Shown here piece by piece: positions 5,607 through 14,379 of a stretch of DNA of 15,714 bases (the stretch's first letter is position 1; each line of letters opens with the position of its first letter). The DNA lies in the NCBI GenBank assembly GCA_031398365.1, contig JANNND010000131.1:1-15714 (forward strand). The letters are read 5' to 3'. The notes beneath the pieces were generated by a model. It was not told the origin of the DNA. It did not search any database and saw only the letters and a program-made list of their open reading frames with translations. The position numbers and the translations under genes were made by a program. Origin of the DNA: JAFDVL01 sp031398365. GTDB taxonomy: Bacteria > Acidobacteriota > Blastocatellia > RBC074.

Positions 5607-7016
5607 ATGTCTATTGGGTATGCTGGCTTTCCGCGCGCGCAAAATGCTACTAAAAGCTGCTGGCGTGTCGCTTTGCTGATAACGGTTGGCGCGCTGGCGT
5701 TATGCGCGCAAACTCCCAGGCCGCCCGCAGTTCTTACCCTGCAAACCCCGCAAATTCCGGCGACGGCTTTACGCCTGGAAGACTTCGAGCAAATGGCGCT
5801 CAAGTCGAATCCAACCCTGGCGCAAGCCGAAGCAGCCATTCGCGCGGCAGAAGGTCGCCGCGTGCAAGCCGGGTTATTGCCCAATCCCATAATTGGTTAT
5901 GCGGGCGAAGAATTGGCGTTTCGGGCGCTGGGCGAAAAGAGCGAGCATCTGGCTTTTATCGAACAGACCATTCCGCTCGGTGGCAAGCTGAAGAAAAGCC
6001 GCGCCATCTTTGCGCAGGAAAAACTGCAATCGGAACTCGGAGCCACCGCGCAACGGCAACGCGTTTTGAACGGCGTGCGGATGCTGTTTTATCGCGCGCT
6101 CGGGGCGCAGCAGTTGGTCGAAGTGCGCACCGAATTGGCCAAGCTGGCGCGCGATGCCGTCAAGGTGACGGGCGAGCTATTCAACGTCGGACAAGCGGAT
6201 CGCCCGGACGTGGCGCAAATCCGCATTGAGGCCGAACGGGCCGAACTCGATTTGGTCATGGCGCAAAATGATCAGGCGCAAGTCTGGTTGGAACTTGGCG
6301 CGGTGGTGGGGAATCCGGCGCTGCGACCGACGCCGCTGGTGGGCGTTTTGGAAAAGGGCTTGCCCGTCTTGCAACACGAAGCGTTGCTAACGCAATTGCT
6401 GACGACCAGCCCTGAAATCAAGCGTGCGCAAACAGGGGTTGAGCGCGCCAGAGCCGTGATTTCACGGGCCAAGGCGGAAGTCGTACCCGATCTGTTTTTG
6501 CGCGGTGGTTTGGGGTACAACCGCGAATTGTTGGAGAAAGAACTTCCGAACGCGCGGCGCACTGGGCCGGAAGCGCAGGTTGAAGTGGGGTTGCGCATCC
6601 CGCTTTTCAATCGCAATCAGGGCGGTATTGCCAGTGCGTCGGCGGAATTGGAAATCGCGGAGCGTGAAGTTCAGCGGGTGGAGTTGACGTTGCGCATGCG
6701 CTTTGCCGCTGCCTTTCGTGACTATCAAAATGCGCTCCGCGTGGCGACGCAATACGAACGGCAAATCGTGCCGCAGGCGCAAGCCGCTTACGATACCTAT
6801 CTGCGAAACTTTCGCGGTATGGCGGCGGCTTATCCGCAAGTGTTGATCGCGCAACGCACGCTGTTTCAGGTGCGCGCTGATTATGTCGAAGCGTTAGTCA
6901 ATACGTGGGAAAACGCCGTTTTGCTGCAAGGCTATTTGCTGAATGGAGCGCTGGAAGCGTCCGGTGGCATGCCGACGGAAAGCGGCAGCGCGCCGAACAC
7001 GGATGGGCGCGATTGA
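5607..7016 (+). CDS. CzcC/CusC-like TolC-family outer-membrane efflux protein
   Basis: The protein has 469 aa. An N-terminal signal sequence (about residues 17-35, ending LALCAQ) is followed by two outer-membrane-efflux-protein repeats. The first begins LEDFEQMALKSNPTLAQAEA and contains GLLPNPIIGYAG. The second contains VGLRIPLFNRNQGGIASA, the usual strand-turn of the second beta hairpin, followed by long coiled-coil helices. The protein should trimerise into an outer-membrane barrel with a periplasmic tunnel and export metal ions from the periplasm. The start ATG 5607 is chosen because AGGAGG (5591-5596) lies 10 nt upstream; a TTG start at 5562 has no binding site. It ends 24 nt before the multicopper oxidase gene. 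No RND pump or adaptor is next to it, so its inner-membrane partner is unknown. Confidence 0.9.
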   Translation: MSIGYAGFPRAQNATKSCWRVALLITVGALALCAQTPRPPAVLTLQTPQIPATALRLEDFEQMALKSNPTLAQAEAAIRAAEGRRVQAGLLPNPIIGYAGEELAFRALGEKSEHLAFIEQTIPLGGKLKKSRAIFAQEKLQSELGATAQRQRVLNGVRMLFYRALGAQQLVEVRTELAKLARDAVKVTGELFNVGQADRPDVAQIRIEAERAELDLVMAQNDQAQVWLELGAVVGNPALRPTPLVGVLEKGLPVLQHEALLTQLLTTSPEIKRAQTGVERARAVISRAKAEVVPDLFLRGGLGYNRELLEKELPNARRTGPEAQVEVGLRIPLFNRNQGGIASASAELEIAEREVQRVELTLRMRFAAAFRDYQNALRVATQYERQIVPQAQAAYDTYLRNFRGMAAAYPQVLIAQRTLFQVRADYVEALVNTWENAVLLQGYLLNGALEASGGMPTESGSAPNTDGRD

Positions 7017-7040
7017 TTTTTTCTTTACGGAGTTTTTGTT

Positions 7041-8753
7041 ATGGAAAATATGAATTGGATGCGAAGAAAATTTTTGCAGGCCTCAAGCCTGCTCGGCGCG
7101 GGCTTAGTCTTGAACCAGGCGGCGGCGGCGCAGCACGAAGGCCATCAGATGCCAAAGCCGGAACCAAAACCGAAGGCTGGCAAACCGAAAACCACTCCAC
7201 CAGCACAACCCTCAATGCCCGCCCACGATCACTCCAAAATGATGGCGGAACAGGCGGCGGCTCCGGCAAAATTCGTTCCCGTGCAAACGCCGGATTTGCC
7301 GAAGCTGGAATACACGATGGACAACGGCGTGAAGGTTTTCAACCTGCGCGCTGAAGTGGTGCATTGCGAACTGATGCCCAAATCGCATATGGGACCCGCG
7401 CGCAAGATGTGGGGCTGGGGCTACAACGGCAGCGTGCCGGGGCCGATGATTGAAGTCGTGGAAGGTGACCGCATTCGTGTCATCTTTGAAAACAAATTGC
7501 CGGAACCGACGACCGTCCATTGGCACGGCTTGGAAATTCCCATCGAGATGGATGGCACGCCCTTTATCAGTCAGCCGATGGTGGAGCCGGGTGGGATGTT
7601 TATCTACGAATTCACCGTCCATCAAAATGGCACATTCTTCTATCACTCGCACGGCGCGATGCAGGAGATGATTGGGATGGTGGGACTGTTCGTGATTCAC
7701 CCGAAAGTTCCGCATTCGCCGCGCGTGGATAAAGACTATGGGATCGTGTTGCAGGAATGGGCGCTGCTGCCCAACAACGATGTGCCGAACACGCTTTCGA
7801 TGGAATTCAATTGGCTGACGATGAATGGCAAAGCGGCTCCGGCGACGACGCCGTTGATTATCAAAAAAGGCGAACGCGTCAGAATTCGCCTCATCAACAT
7901 CGGGATGGATCATCACCCGATCCATTTGCACGGCGTGCAGTTTTATGTGACCGGAACCGAAGGCGGACGCATTCAGGAATCCGCCTGGTTTCCGGGCAAC
8001 ACCGTGCTGGTGGGCGTCGCGCAAGCCCGCGATATTGAATTCGTCGCGCAGTACGAAGGCGATTGGATGCTGCACTGTCATTTGCCGCACCACATGATGA
8101 ACCAGATGGTTTCGATGGTCGGCCCAATGGCGATGTCGCACGGCAGCGGTTCTCAAACTGGTTTAGGGATGGAAGAGGGCATGGGCATGCTTCGTCAGGG
8201 CCACGCGCTCAGCGAAGATTTTGGCCCCGGCATGGGACGCGGGATGGCGATGACGACGGCGGAACAGAACGTCTCGCACGCGGTCGGGCAAGCAACACCA
8301 ATGCCGACCGGCGTGTACGCGTGTCCAATGCACCCGGAAGTGCGCTCCAACAAAGAGGGGAACTGTCCGAAGTGCAATATGAAACTGGTCAGGCAGCAAG
8401 CGCCGGAGATTTATACTTGTCCGATGCACCCCGAAGTTGTGACCACCAAAGAAGGGAATTGCCCCAAGTGCAATATGAAGCTGGTGAAGAAACAGGCAAC
8501 CGCCGTCGCATTGACCGAAGAGCAGAAGAAGAAAGTTCCCGGCTACCCGCAGGATATGATGATGATTATGGATGACGATGTGGCGAAGCCCGAAACGTTT
8601 GGCTTAGCGCCGGGCTGGACGGCTTCAATGATGGGGATGATGACGCTGGTGCGCGTGTTGCCGGAGGACAAATACAATCAGATTATGGCAATGGTGCAGA
8701 AAGGGGAAAAGCCAAAACCGACCACAGATCATCAAAATCACAAGAATGATTGA
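7041..8753 (+). CDS. Tat-exported two-domain multicopper oxidase with two C-terminal metal-binding modules
   Basis: The protein has 570 aa. MRRKFLQASSLLGAGLVL (7-24) is a twin-arginine signal. A His/Met/Pro-rich linker (31-75) precedes two cupredoxin domains at about 85-222 and 230-365. All eight trinuclear-centre histidines are present in four HxH pairs: HWHG (160-163), HSHG (202-205), HPIHLHG (292-298) and HCH (345-347). The type 1 copper site (His292, Cys346, His351, axial Met356) lies only in the second domain, the layout of type B two-domain oxidases. Two tandem modules with CPMHPEV and CPKCNMKL follow at 426-449 and 458-481, then a Met-rich tail. The likely role is periplasmic oxidation of Cu(I) to less toxic Cu(II). 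GGAG (7029-7032) is 8 nt before the ATG. It follows the TolC-like gene closely. Confidence 0.93.
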   Translation: MENMNWMRRKFLQASSLLGAGLVLNQAAAAQHEGHQMPKPEPKPKAGKPKTTPPAQPSMPAHDHSKMMAEQAAAPAKFVPVQTPDLPKLEYTMDNGVKVFNLRAEVVHCELMPKSHMGPARKMWGWGYNGSVPGPMIEVVEGDRIRVIFENKLPEPTTVHWHGLEIPIEMDGTPFISQPMVEPGGMFIYEFTVHQNGTFFYHSHGAMQEMIGMVGLFVIHPKVPHSPRVDKDYGIVLQEWALLPNNDVPNTLSMEFNWLTMNGKAAPATTPLIIKKGERVRIRLINIGMDHHPIHLHGVQFYVTGTEGGRIQESAWFPGNTVLVGVAQARDIEFVAQYEGDWMLHCHLPHHMMNQMVSMVGPMAMSHGSGSQTGLGMEEGMGMLRQGHALSEDFGPGMGRGMAMTTAEQNVSHAVGQATPMPTGVYACPMHPEVRSNKEGNCPKCNMKLVRQQAPEIYTCPMHPEVVTTKEGNCPKCNMKLVKKQATAVALTEEQKKKVPGYPQDMMMIMDDDVAKPETFGLAPGWTASMMGMMTLVRVLPEDKYNQIMAMVQKGEKPKPTTDHQNHKND

Positions 8754-8854
8754 TCTTGGGCAAGTGTTGGCGAACGGGGTTTTGCGGGTTACTTGAAGCG
8801 ACGGAACTGCACGCCAAGAAACATGCTATACGCCAGCCAGCGAGGAGCAAAAAA

Positions 8855-11512
8855 ATGAAGCAACAACCCATTGACCCAATCTGCGGCATGACCGTTAACC
8901 CGCAGCAAGCCGCAGGCAGCTACGAATTTGAAGGAACCACCTATTATTTTTGCAGTGTCGGCTGCCTGCATAAATTCAAGACGGACCCGCAAGGCTATCT
9001 GAACAAAGCGCCGCAACCAATGGCCATGCCACCCGTTCAGCTTACCGGCAAATCAAAATCGCTCCCTGTGCTGCTGCCGCCTGTTGTAACGACCACCGAA
9101 GCAGCAACGCACACTGATCCGGTGTGCGGGATGAAGGTTCACGAACCAAGTGCCGCTGGCAAACATGAACATAACGGCAAGACCTATTACTTTTGCAGTA
9201 CGCATTGCCTGCATAAGTTCCAGGCCGACCCCGCATCGTTTTTGCGACCAGCACCCAAGCCCCAGCCGCAGGCTCCGGCAGGCGCGAAATATATTTGCCC
9301 GATGGACCCGGAAGTGGTTTCGGACAAGCCCGCCGCGTGTCCGAAATGTGGGATGGCGTTGGAGCCGGAACTGCCCGCCGCGCCGCTCACGAAAATCGAG
9401 TATACCTGCCCCATGCACCCCGAAATCGTGCGCGCTGAACCGGGCAGTTGTCCGCTTTGCGGAATGGCGCTGGAACCGCGCACTGTCACGTTGGCCGAAG
9501 TGCCCAACCCTGAACTCACGGATATGACACGGCGCTTTTGGGGGAGCGTCGCGTTGGCGCTGCCGGTGTTGTTGCTGGCGATGTCCGACCTGATTCCGGG
9601 CCAACCTGTGCAGCACGCGCTCGCAGCGCGCCTGATCAATTGGCTGCAATTTGCGCTCGCCACGCCGGTTGTCTTGTGGGGCGGCTGGCCGTTCTTCCAG
9701 CGCGGCTGGGCCTCCATCGTGAACCGCAGTCCGAATATGTTTACGCTGATTGCCATCGGCACTGGCGCGGCCTATTTCTTCAGCATTTTCGCGCTGCTCT
9801 TCCCTGATGTTTTTCCTGCTTCATTTCGCGGTCACGGCGGCGAAGTTGCCGTGTATTTTGAAGCGGCAGCAGTGATTACAACGCTCGTGTTACTGGGGCA
9901 GGTTTTGGAACTGCGCGCCCGCAGCCGCACGAACAGCGCCATCAAGCTGCTGCTCGGTCTTGCGCCCAAGACCGCACGCGTTGTCAGGCCGGACGGCAGG
10001 GAAGAAGACCTCCCGCTTGAACAAGTACAGCCGGGCGATCTGTTGCGTGTGCGTCCGGGCGAGAAAATTCCGGTGGATGGCGTCGTCGCGGCAGGCGCGA
10101 GCAGCGTGGATGAAGCTATGGTCACGGGCGAGCCTATTCCGGTTGAGAAAACAGCGGGCAGCAAAGTCACAGGCGGCACGGTGAATGGTACAGGCGGATT
10201 TACGATGCGGGCGGAGCGCGTGGGCAGCGACACTTTGCTGGCCCAAATTGTGCGGATGGTGGGCGAGGCCCAACGCAGCCGCGCGCCGATTCAGCGGCTG
10301 GCCGATTTGGTCTCGGCGTGGTTCGTGCCGTTGGTCGTGCTCATCGCGGTCAGCACCTTTATTATTTGGGCGGTCGTCGGGCCGGAGCCGCGCTTTGTGT
10401 ATGCGCTGGTGAACGCGGTGGCGGTGCTGATTATTGCCTGTCCATGCGCGCTTGGCCTGGCGACACCGATGAGCATAATGGTCGGCACGGGGCGCGGCGC
10501 AATGGCTGGCGTGCTGGTCAAGAATGCGGAAGCGCTGGAAGTCATGGAGAAGGTGGACACGTTGGTCGTGGACAAAACCGGCACGCTGACCGAAGGCAAA
10601 CCAAAGCTCGTTTCCCTCAGCGCGCAACCGGAGTTCAGCGAAGGCGAATTGCTCAGCCTGGCCGCAAGCCTTGAACGAGGCAGCGAGCATCCACTGGCCG
10701 CAGCAATCGTGGCCGGAGCGCAAGCGCGCAACTTGGAGTTGTTCGATGGAAGTGAGTTTCAATCAGTAACGGGCAAGGGCGTGATGGGGAGCATCAACGG
10801 GAAGGCGGTTGCACTGGGCAATCAGAAATTGATGGAGCAACTTGGTGTCAAAACCGATGCCCGTCTGAATGAAGCGGCGGATAAACTGCGCGGCGATGGA
10901 CAAACAGTGATGCTGATGACGGTTGATGGTCGCTTCGCCGGATTGCTCGGCGTGGCTGACCCCATCAAAGAGTCCGCGCTGGAAGCGCTTTCGCAATTGA
11001 AAGCCGCAGGGATTCGCGTGGTGATGCTGACGGGCGATAATGAAAGAACCGCCCAAGCCGTCGCCCGCCAACTTGGACTCGACGAAGTTTTTGCGGATGT
11101 GCTGCCTGACCAGAAGGCGGATATTATCAAGCGGTTACAAGCGCAAGGCCGCGTTGTGGCGATGGCCGGCGATGGCATTAATGACGCTCCGGCACTTGCA
11201 CAGGCGCAGGTCGGCATTGCGATGGGAACCGGCACGGACATCGCGATGGAGAGCGCCGGAATGACATTGGTCAAAGGCGATCTGCGCGGCATTGTACGCG
11301 CGCGCCGCCTGAGTAAAGCCGTGATGAGCAACATTCGCCAGAACCTGTTTTTCGCGTTCGTTTACAATGTGCTGGGCGTCCCGATTGCGGCGGGTGTGCT
11401 GTATCCGATTTTTGGCTTGCTGCTCAGCCCGATGCTGGCGAGTGCGGCTATGACTTTTAGTTCAGTGTCTGTGATTGGCAATGCGCTCCGATTGCGAAAG
11501 ATGAATTTGTGA
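8855..11512 (+). CDS. copA: P1B-type Cu(+)-exporting ATPase with YHS-YHS-CPMxP-CPMxP N-terminus
   Basis: The protein has 885 aa. Two YHS domains come first (about 6-49 and 87-130, DPICGM/DPVCGM with YYFCS...C), then two heavy-metal-binding modules (146-170 and 183-207). The P-type core has TGEP (424-427), the CPC metal-site motif in helix 6 (529-531), phosphorylated Asp573 in DKTGTLT, the HP pair (612-613), TGDN (726-729) and GDGINDAP (772-779). Tyr837-Asn838 and MTFSS (866-870) are the remaining Cu(+)-site residues of the P1B-1 group. No ferredoxin-like HMA domain is present. The first metal module reads CPMDPEV rather than CPMHPEV. The start ATG 8855 is chosen for GAGGAG (8842-8847); a TTG at 8750 also opens the frame but lacks such a site. 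It pumps Cu(I) from cytosol to periplasm and is coupled to the next gene. Confidence 0.93.
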   Translation: MKQQPIDPICGMTVNPQQAAGSYEFEGTTYYFCSVGCLHKFKTDPQGYLNKAPQPMAMPPVQLTGKSKSLPVLLPPVVTTTEAATHTDPVCGMKVHEPSAAGKHEHNGKTYYFCSTHCLHKFQADPASFLRPAPKPQPQAPAGAKYICPMDPEVVSDKPAACPKCGMALEPELPAAPLTKIEYTCPMHPEIVRAEPGSCPLCGMALEPRTVTLAEVPNPELTDMTRRFWGSVALALPVLLLAMSDLIPGQPVQHALAARLINWLQFALATPVVLWGGWPFFQRGWASIVNRSPNMFTLIAIGTGAAYFFSIFALLFPDVFPASFRGHGGEVAVYFEAAAVITTLVLLGQVLELRARSRTNSAIKLLLGLAPKTARVVRPDGREEDLPLEQVQPGDLLRVRPGEKIPVDGVVAAGASSVDEAMVTGEPIPVEKTAGSKVTGGTVNGTGGFTMRAERVGSDTLLAQIVRMVGEAQRSRAPIQRLADLVSAWFVPLVVLIAVSTFIIWAVVGPEPRFVYALVNAVAVLIIACPCALGLATPMSIMVGTGRGAMAGVLVKNAEALEVMEKVDTLVVDKTGTLTEGKPKLVSLSAQPEFSEGELLSLAASLERGSEHPLAAAIVAGAQARNLELFDGSEFQSVTGKGVMGSINGKAVALGNQKLMEQLGVKTDARLNEAADKLRGDGQTVMLMTVDGRFAGLLGVADPIKESALEALSQLKAAGIRVVMLTGDNERTAQAVARQLGLDEVFADVLPDQKADIIKRLQAQGRVVAMAGDGINDAPALAQAQVGIAMGTGTDIAMESAGMTLVKGDLRGIVRARRLSKAVMSNIRQNLFFAFVYNVLGVPIAAGVLYPIFGLLLSPMLASAAMTFSSVSVIGNALRLRKMNL

Positions 11513-12201
11513 TGAGCGATGAGAAGAAAAATACGTGCCAGACCTGCGGCGTTAGGGCCGCTCGGCTTTACGAACTCTATTCATTTTCCACGGTCGGCGA
11601 ACCAGTGGAGCCGGAGCAACGCTGGCTTTGCGTCAATTGCGCGCGGCGCGAACGCCAAGCCAGGCGGGCAATGCGCGCGGCACAATTGCTGAATCCCAAT
11701 GACCAACGGGCAGACCAAATAACGCGCGCAGAACTGATTGCCGCGCTGGATGAGTTTTGGGCGGAGAGTGGCGCGGGGGAAATCTGTCGCCGTTGCCACG
11801 AGCAGGGAACGGGCTGTTGCCCGCCGATGTGTCGGCATTTGGGTTCATCAGGATGTCTGAAGAAAAACGTCTTTTGCACCAGCTTTGTTTGCAGCGCCCT
11901 GCTCAATGCGATTGCCGAGTGTGAGCCTGATACGGGTCGGTTGCTCAAATGGGTCAAGCGCAATCCCGGCGCGGCAGAATTTCGGCTTTACGAAATGGTT
12001 ACGCGTGTGCCTGCGCTGGACCGCGAACCGACGCGTCCCCTGGCGGTGCCAGCTTATTACCCGGGGCCGCTCAATCTGGTTGGCGAAGGGATCAAAGACA
12101 GCTTGCTCGCCTTGACCGAGGAGGTTTTGGAAGTTCGCCGCCGCTGGCATCAAGCGGAATTGCAGCAAGTAGGAGGCGCGCAGGTTGGTGAATCGTTGTA
12201 A
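11512..12201 (+). CDS. Cysteine-rich protein of unknown function, coupled to the Cu-ATPase
   Basis: The protein has 229 aa and was not recognised. Thirteen cysteines are visible. CxxC pairs at 9/12 and 40/43 form a probable four-Cys zinc-ribbon-like knuckle. A dense cluster follows at 92, 95, 102, 103, 107, 115, 122 and 127 (CRRCHEQG, CCPPMCRH, GCLKK, FCTSFVC), with one more at 137. There is no signal peptide or membrane helix, so it should be cytosolic. The last 80 residues lack cysteine and look helical (LLALTEEVLEVRRRWHQAEL). The cluster could bind zinc, copper or an iron-sulfur centre. The start codon overlaps the ATPase stop (GTGATGA: GTG 11509 or ATG 11512), which implies translational coupling and a copper-linked role. 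This function is inferred from position only. Confidence 0.75.
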   Translation: MSDEKKNTCQTCGVRAARLYELYSFSTVGEPVEPEQRWLCVNCARRERQARRAMRAAQLLNPNDQRADQITRAELIAALDEFWAESGAGEICRRCHEQGTGCCPPMCRHLGSSGCLKKNVFCTSFVCSALLNAIAECEPDTGRLLKWVKRNPGAAEFRLYEMVTRVPALDREPTRPLAVPAYYPGPLNLVGEGIKDSLLALTEEVLEVRRRWHQAELQQVGGAQVGESL

Positions 12202-12283
12202 AGCGAGGGAGTTCAGTTAATTGTGCATTATTACTAGGTTTATCGTCTTGCCTTGCCATGTTCTGACACGCCAAAAATAATTT

Positions 12284-12312
12284 TTGACAGCCCTCAGTCA
12301 ATCTGTTAAATT
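12284..12312 (+). promoter_or_regulatory. Sigma70-type promoter of speA
   Basis: TTGACA (12284-12289), a 17-base spacer and TAAATT (12307-12312) form a near-consensus promoter in the 266-bp gap after the copper genes. Transcription would start near 12319, leaving a leader of about 150 nt. No terminator hairpin with a T-run was seen between 12202 and 12283. Confidence 0.75.
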
Positions 12313-12467
12313 CCCAGCCTTGTTACCTGCAAATCGCGGCAATTACACCTTCTAACGGAAGCCTTGCGAAATGCCCCAATCAACGCGTGGGTTCATTCGG
12401 AAGAATAAATCTGCGTAAAAATAAGCTACGGCTTTTCCCCTGCCTACGGAGGAATCAAAAGTAAAAG

Positions 12468-14375
12468 ATGAAATCGGCTATTGCTGAGATTGCGCAAACC
12501 TATGGCATTGAAAACTGGGGCGCTGGGTACTTCGGCGTAAATTCAAAAGGTCATCTTGTTGTTCATCCTTCCCCTAATGCTCGCCACAGCGTAGACGTCA
12601 AAGCGCTGGTGGACGAACTGGTCAAGCGTCGCGTTCAATTGCCCGTCCTGCTCCGCTTCCCGCAAATTTTTGCGAATCAAGTCCGCGTGATGAATCGGTC
12701 TTTCACCTCTGCGATGAAAGAGTTTGATTACAAAGGCGCGCATCGGGCTGTATTTCCGATGAAAGTCAATCAGCGGCGTCAGGTGATTGAGGCTTACATT
12801 GAAGAAGGCTCAAAGCATAATTACGGCCTCGAATGCGGCAGCAAAGCGGAGTTGTATGCGGGCATTGCGCTGGATCAATCGGAGGGGTCTTTACTGGTGT
12901 GCAACGGGTTTAAGGACGATAGTTTTATTGACCTGGCCTATGTCGGCACCCAAGTGGGCAAGAATGTTGTCATCGTCATCGAAAAGCTGAACGAACTTCC
13001 GAAAGTGATTGAGCGCACGCAAAAAACCGGGATCAAGCCGATGCTGGGGATGCGCGTACGACTGTATTCGCGCGGTTCAGGACGCTGGGAAAAATCCGGC
13101 GGCGAGCAATCGAAATTCGGCCTGACAACCAGCGAACTGCTGCTGGCGATCAAAGCGTTGCGCGATGCCGGGATGATAGATCAACTGCGCGTGCTGCACT
13201 TCCACATCGGCTCGCAAATCACGCAAATCAAACGTGTCAAGGCGGGTGTCAAAGAAGCCGCGCGGGTCTACTCCAAGATTCGCAAGATGGGGATTGATGT
13301 GGATCACCTGAACGTCGGTGGCGGCGCGGGGGTGGATTATGACGGCAGCAAGACGAGCTTTGAATCCTCGGCGAATTACACGTTGCAGGAATTTGCCAAC
13401 GACGTCGTTTACACCATCAAATCCGTGTGCCAGGAAGAGAGCGTGCCGGAACCCAACATCATCACGGAATCGGGCCGCGTGCTGGTGGCGTATCACGCGA
13501 TTTTGATTACCAACATCGTGGACGAAATCGAAACCGTTCACGGCATCAAAAACATCACACTCACTGACAATGAGCCGCAAGTGGTCAACGAATTGCACGA
13601 TCTGTACAAGACCATGACGGCCAAGAACTTCCTGGAGTATTACCACGACGCGCTCGAACACAAAGAAGAGTTGTTCACGCTGTTTGATCTGGGCTACATC
13701 AATCTGGATCATCGCGCCAAGGGTGAAGTGCTGTTTTGGGAAGTCTGCGACAAGGCCAACAACTACGCCAAATTGGCCGGGTATCAATCAGAAGAGTTTG
13801 ACGATTTGCGCAAGCTGCTCTCGGCGAAATACTTATGTAATTTTTCGGTTTTTCGTTCTTTGCCCGATCACTGGGCGATAGATCAGTTGTTCCCGATTGT
13901 CCCGATTCATCGGCTCAATGAAGTTCCGACCGATTCCGCGACGCTCGTGGACATCACCTGTGATTCTGACGGTGTGGTGGATAAATTCGTAGACCTGCAC
14001 GATGTCAAAGAAGTATTAGAGGTCCATGACCTCAGACCGAACGAACCCTATTATTTGGCCATGCTATTAATTGGTGCGTATCAGGAAGTGATGGGCAATT
14101 TTCACAACCTGTTCGGCACCACCAATGAAGCGCATGTTTTGATGGACGGCAACGGTGAATATCATATCAGTCGCATCATTCCCGGTTCGCCGCTCGGCGA
14201 AATGCTGTCCTTTGCCAAATACGAACGAGACTTTTTACAAGACGGATTCCGCACATTGCTGAATCGCCAGATTAAGAAAGGAAAGCTGACCGAGGAAGGC
14301 GCAGACCAGTTGTCGCAGGAGTATGATTCCTTTTACAACAGCTACACCTACCTTGATGCAAATGGAAGGAAGTAA
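12468..14375 (+). CDS. speA: Biosynthetic arginine decarboxylase
   Basis: The protein has 635 aa, the usual length of the biosynthetic fold-III PLP enzyme. It decarboxylates L-arginine to agmatine, the first step of the arginine route to putrescine and spermidine. The N-terminus (YGIENWGAGYFGVNSKGHL) is the family opening. FPMKVNQ carries the PLP lysine, Lys99. HFHIGSQ (His246 within it) and the GGGAGVDYDGS loop contribute to the cofactor site, and DITCDSDG holds the conserved C-terminal cysteine, Cys498, from the partner subunit. No signal peptide is present, so it is cytosolic. The ATG at 12468 follows an in-frame stop 6 nt upstream. GGAGG (12448-12452) lies 15 nt before it, an unusually wide spacing. 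It is followed by the deoxyhypusine-synthase-like gene, which suggests a shared polyamine role. Confidence 0.95.
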   Translation: MKSAIAEIAQTYGIENWGAGYFGVNSKGHLVVHPSPNARHSVDVKALVDELVKRRVQLPVLLRFPQIFANQVRVMNRSFTSAMKEFDYKGAHRAVFPMKVNQRRQVIEAYIEEGSKHNYGLECGSKAELYAGIALDQSEGSLLVCNGFKDDSFIDLAYVGTQVGKNVVIVIEKLNELPKVIERTQKTGIKPMLGMRVRLYSRGSGRWEKSGGEQSKFGLTTSELLLAIKALRDAGMIDQLRVLHFHIGSQITQIKRVKAGVKEAARVYSKIRKMGIDVDHLNVGGGAGVDYDGSKTSFESSANYTLQEFANDVVYTIKSVCQEESVPEPNIITESGRVLVAYHAILITNIVDEIETVHGIKNITLTDNEPQVVNELHDLYKTMTAKNFLEYYHDALEHKEELFTLFDLGYINLDHRAKGEVLFWEVCDKANNYAKLAGYQSEEFDDLRKLLSAKYLCNFSVFRSLPDHWAIDQLFPIVPIHRLNEVPTDSATLVDITCDSDGVVDKFVDLHDVKEVLEVHDLRPNEPYYLAMLLIGAYQEVMGNFHNLFGTTNEAHVLMDGNGEYHISRIIPGSPLGEMLSFAKYERDFLQDGFRTLLNRQIKKGKLTEEGADQLSQEYDSFYNSYTYLDANGRK

Positions 14376-14379
14376 GACG

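Noticed and set aside
7212..8156. 314-codon minus-strand frame
   Set aside because: It is a His/Arg-rich shadow of the multicopper oxidase gene, whose copper ligands are all present on the plus strand.
8750..8854. TTG start for the Cu-ATPase overlapping the oxidase stop
   Set aside because: The extra 35 residues do not resemble a YHS N-terminus, and GAGGAG with ATG at 8855 gives a normal start.
9890..10762. 290-codon minus-strand frame
   Set aside because: It is antisense to the ATPase core containing CPC and DKTGT, with shadow-type composition.
13077..13787. 236-codon minus-strand frame
   Set aside because: It is antisense to speA, with no recognisable domain and no ribosome binding site considered convincing.
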